Part shown: positions 61,801 through 64,000 of the stretch, one piece after another
Layout: each line of letters starts with the position of its first letter
How positions within the stretch are numbered: the stretch's first letter is position 1
Source: Apostichopus japonicus
Lineage: Eukaryota > Echinodermata > Holothuroidea > Aspidochirotida > Stichopodidae
Length of the DNA stretch: 64,000 nucleotides
Reading direction: 5' to 3'
NCBI RefSeq assembly: GCF_037975245.1
Contig: NC_092571.1
Coordinates: forward strand, 5,664,001 to 5,728,000
Made by a program: the position numbers and the translations under genes
The notes under the pieces: generated by a model
Told to the model about the DNA's origin: nothing
Seen by the model: only the letters and a program-made list of their open reading frames with translations
The model's database searches: none

Positions 61801-64000
61801 TTGAACGGTAACGAATATTCGAATGATCGGTACCGCACATTCGATTGATCGGTAACGAACATTCGATTGATCGGTACCGCACATTCGATTGATCAATACC
61901 GAATATTCGATTGATCGGTACCGCACATTCGATTCATCGGTATCGAACATTCGATTAATCGGTACAGCACATTCGATTGATCGGTACCGCACATTCGATT
62001 GATCGGTACGGTATCGAACATTCGATTGTTCGGTATCGCACATTAGTTGATCGGTACCGCACATTCGATTGATCGGTACCGCACATTCGATTGATCGGTA
62101 CCGCACATTCGATTGATCGGTACGGCACATTCGATTGATCGGTACCGCACATTCGATTGATCGGTACCGAACATTCGATTGTTCGTTACCGTACATTCGA
62201 TTGATCGGTATCGAACATTCGATTGATCGGTACCTCACATTCGATTGATCGGTACCGCACATTCGATTAATCGGTACCGCACATTCGATTGATCAATACC
62301 GCACTTCGATTGATCGGTAACGAATATTCGAATGATCGGTACCGCACATTCGATTGATCAATACCGCACATTCGATTCATCGGTACGGTACCGAACATTC
62401 GATTATCGGTACCGCACATTCGAATGATCGGTACCGCACATTCGATTGATCGGTACCGCACATTCGATTGATCGGTACCGCACATTCGATTGATCGGTAC
62501 CGAACATTCGTTTGATCGGTACGGAACATTCGATTGATCAATACCTCACATTCGATTGATCGGTAACGAATATTCGAATGATCGGTACCGCACATTCGAT
62601 TGATCGGTAACGAACATTCGATTGATCGTTACCGCACATTCGATTGATCAATACCGCATATTCGATTGATCGGTACCGCACATTCGATTGATCGGTATCG
62701 AACATTCGATTGATCGGTACAGCACATTCGATTGATCGGTACCGCACATTCGATTGATCGGTACGGTATCGAACATTCGATTGTTCGGTATCGCACATTA
62801 GTTGATCGGTACCGCACATTCGATTGATCGGTACCGCACATTCGATTGATCGGTACCGCACATTCGATTGATCGGTACCGCACATTCGATTGATCGGTAC
62901 CGAACATTCGATTGATCGGTACCTCACATTCGATTGTTCGTTACCGCACATTCGATTGATCGGTATCGAACATTCGATTGATCGGTACCGCACATTCGAT
63001 TGATCGGTACCTCACATTCGATTGATCGGTACCGCACATTCGATTAATCGGTACCGCACATTCGATTGATCGGTACCGAACATTCGATTGATCGGAACCG
63101 CACATTCGATTCATCGGTACGGTACCGAACATTCGATTGATCGGTACCGAACATTCGATTGATCGGTACCGCACCAACGATTAATCGGTACCGCACATTC
63201 GATTGATCGGTACCGAACATTCGATTGATCAGAACCGCACATTCGATTCATCGGTACCGCACAATCGATTCATCGGTACCGAACATTCGATTGATGGGTA
63301 CCGAATATTCTATTGATCGGTACCGCACATTCGATTGATCGGTACCGCACATTCGATTGATCGGTACCGAACATTCGATTGATCGGTACCGAACATTCGA
63401 TTGATCAATACCGCACATTCGATTGATCGGTAACGAATATTCGAATGATCGGTACCGCACATTCGATTGATCGGTACCGCACATTCGATTCATCGGTACC
63501 GCACACTCGATTCATCGGTACGGTACCGAACATTCGATTATCGGTACGGCACATTCGATTGATCGGTACCGCACATTCGATTGATCGGTACCGCACATTC
63601 GATTGATCGGTACCGCACATTCGATTGATCGGTACCGCACATTCGATTGATCGGTACCGCACATTCGATTGATCGGTACCGAACATTCGTTTGATCGGTA
63701 CGGAACATTCGATTGATCAATACCTCACATTCGATTGATCGGTAACGAATATTCGAATGATCGGTACCGCACATTCGATTGATCGGTAACGAACATTCGA
63801 TTGATCGTTACCGCACATTCGATTGATCAATACCGCATATTCGATTGATCGGTACCGCACATTCGATTGATCGGTATCGAACATTCGATTGATCGGTACA
63901 GCACATTCGATTGATCGGTACCGCACATTCGATTGATCGGTACGGTATCGAACATTCGATTGTTCGGTATCGCACATTAGTTGATCGGTACCGCACATTC
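58852..64000. repeat. Higher-order repeats of about 2.05-2.08 kb
   Basis: 59,503-60,190 recurs at 61,578-62,265, offset 2,075. 58,852-59,140 recurs at 60,905-61,190, offset 2,053, one 22-bp unit less. The final part continues the pattern and is cut by the window edge. Confidence 0.8.

Larger units (their letters stand above)
25572..64000. repeat. 22-bp satellite array (38.4 kb, open at right edge)
   Basis: The unit is ATTCGATTGATCGGTACCG plus CAC or AAC, repeated head to tail, roughly 1,700 times by length. The CAC/AAC alternative is the commonest variant. Others are GGTATCG, GGTACAG, TTGTTCGG, TTCATCGG, TTAATAGG and CTATCGATT. Length variants occur: about 27 bp where GGTAC is doubled (GGTACGGTACC), 26 bp where GATC is doubled (GATCGATCGG), and 21 bp (ATTAGTTGATCGG, ATTATCGG). 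The unit holds the palindrome CGGTACCG and the dyad CGAT-TG-ATCG. The left 1.5-2 kb is the most diverged and the right half the most homogeneous, as expected if unequal exchange homogenises the interior. It encodes nothing: minus-strand ORFs exist only because the unit has no stop there. Centromeric, heterochromatic or other location is not known. Confidence 0.97.

Noticed and set aside
25546-64000. More than one hundred minus-strand ORFs with RYRSIEC / INRMCGTDQ repeats, up to 578 residues
   Set aside because: They occur in all three overlapping minus frames, end wherever a unit has an indel or a stop variant, and follow directly from a stop-free 22-bp unit. No start context, splice structure or codon bias supports a gene.
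25572-64000. CRISPR array
   Set aside because: Units are directly adjacent without unique spacers, there are no cas genes, and the surrounding elements are eukaryotic.
25572-64000. Centromere or telomere identity of the satellite
   Set aside because: No CENP-B-like box or telomere motif was recognised, and location cannot be derived from sequence. Left open.

Overview
This window is non-coding animal DNA, almost entirely repeats. No bacterial features are seen. The element mix (L2/CR1-like LINEs ending in AAT tails, a DIRS-like tyrosine-recombinase retroelement, hAT and other TIR transposons, foldback and MITE-like elements, and a piece resembling the P2X7 C-terminal domain) suggests a marine invertebrate. 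An echinoderm or another invertebrate deuterostome is my best guess, but the sequence alone does not settle the species.

Layout. (1) 1-6,050: a decayed DIRS-like element coding on the minus strand. It is bounded by an inverted repeat (340-391 / 5,740-5,789) and interrupted by a short hAT-type element (624-2,346) with a perfect 8-bp target duplication. The hAT element itself carries a broken L2/CR1-like LINE. (2) 6,050-11,220: AT-rich DNA with palindromic ATCTGG repeats, a MITE-like hairpin, a 145-bp tandem repeat, and on the minus strand at 10,140-10,556 a single exon-like ORF resembling the P2X7 C-terminal (ballast) domain. (3) 11,228-14,421: a nested region between exact 16-bp inverted repeats. 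It holds a LINE fragment with an open 370-residue reverse transcriptase ORF and a copy of a GGCGTAGGA-type element. (4) 14,422-24,800: mostly featureless DNA with a broken Myb/SANT-like domain (16,482-16,680), a 2.4-kb segment between 42-bp inverted repeats, a 28-bp perfect palindrome and another GGCGTAGGA-type copy. (5) 24,804-25,563: a 760-bp foldback element whose arms are built from 16-bp and about 26-bp tandem repeats. (6) 25,572 to the window end: at least 38.4 kb of a 22-bp satellite that runs off the right edge.

The satellite dominates the window. Its unit is ATTCGATTGATCGGTACCG followed by CAC or AAC. It has no stop codon on the minus strand, and 22 is not a multiple of 3, so all three minus frames stay open for long stretches and give 22-residue periodic translations of up to 578 residues. 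These are not genes. The array shows layered duplication: a nearly identical tandem duplication of 10,874 bp (about 27.1-38.0 kb and 38.0-48.8 kb), a third partial copy near 57.05-58.55 kb, nested higher-order blocks (726 bp, about 1.25 kb, 1.67 kb, 1.79 kb, 2.08 kb, 2.33 kb), and a short island of units in reversed orientation.

No operon-like or pathway-level cooperation between genes can be claimed. The only possible host coding sequence is the P2X7-like piece. The most unusual points are the array's internal history and its direct contact with the foldback element.
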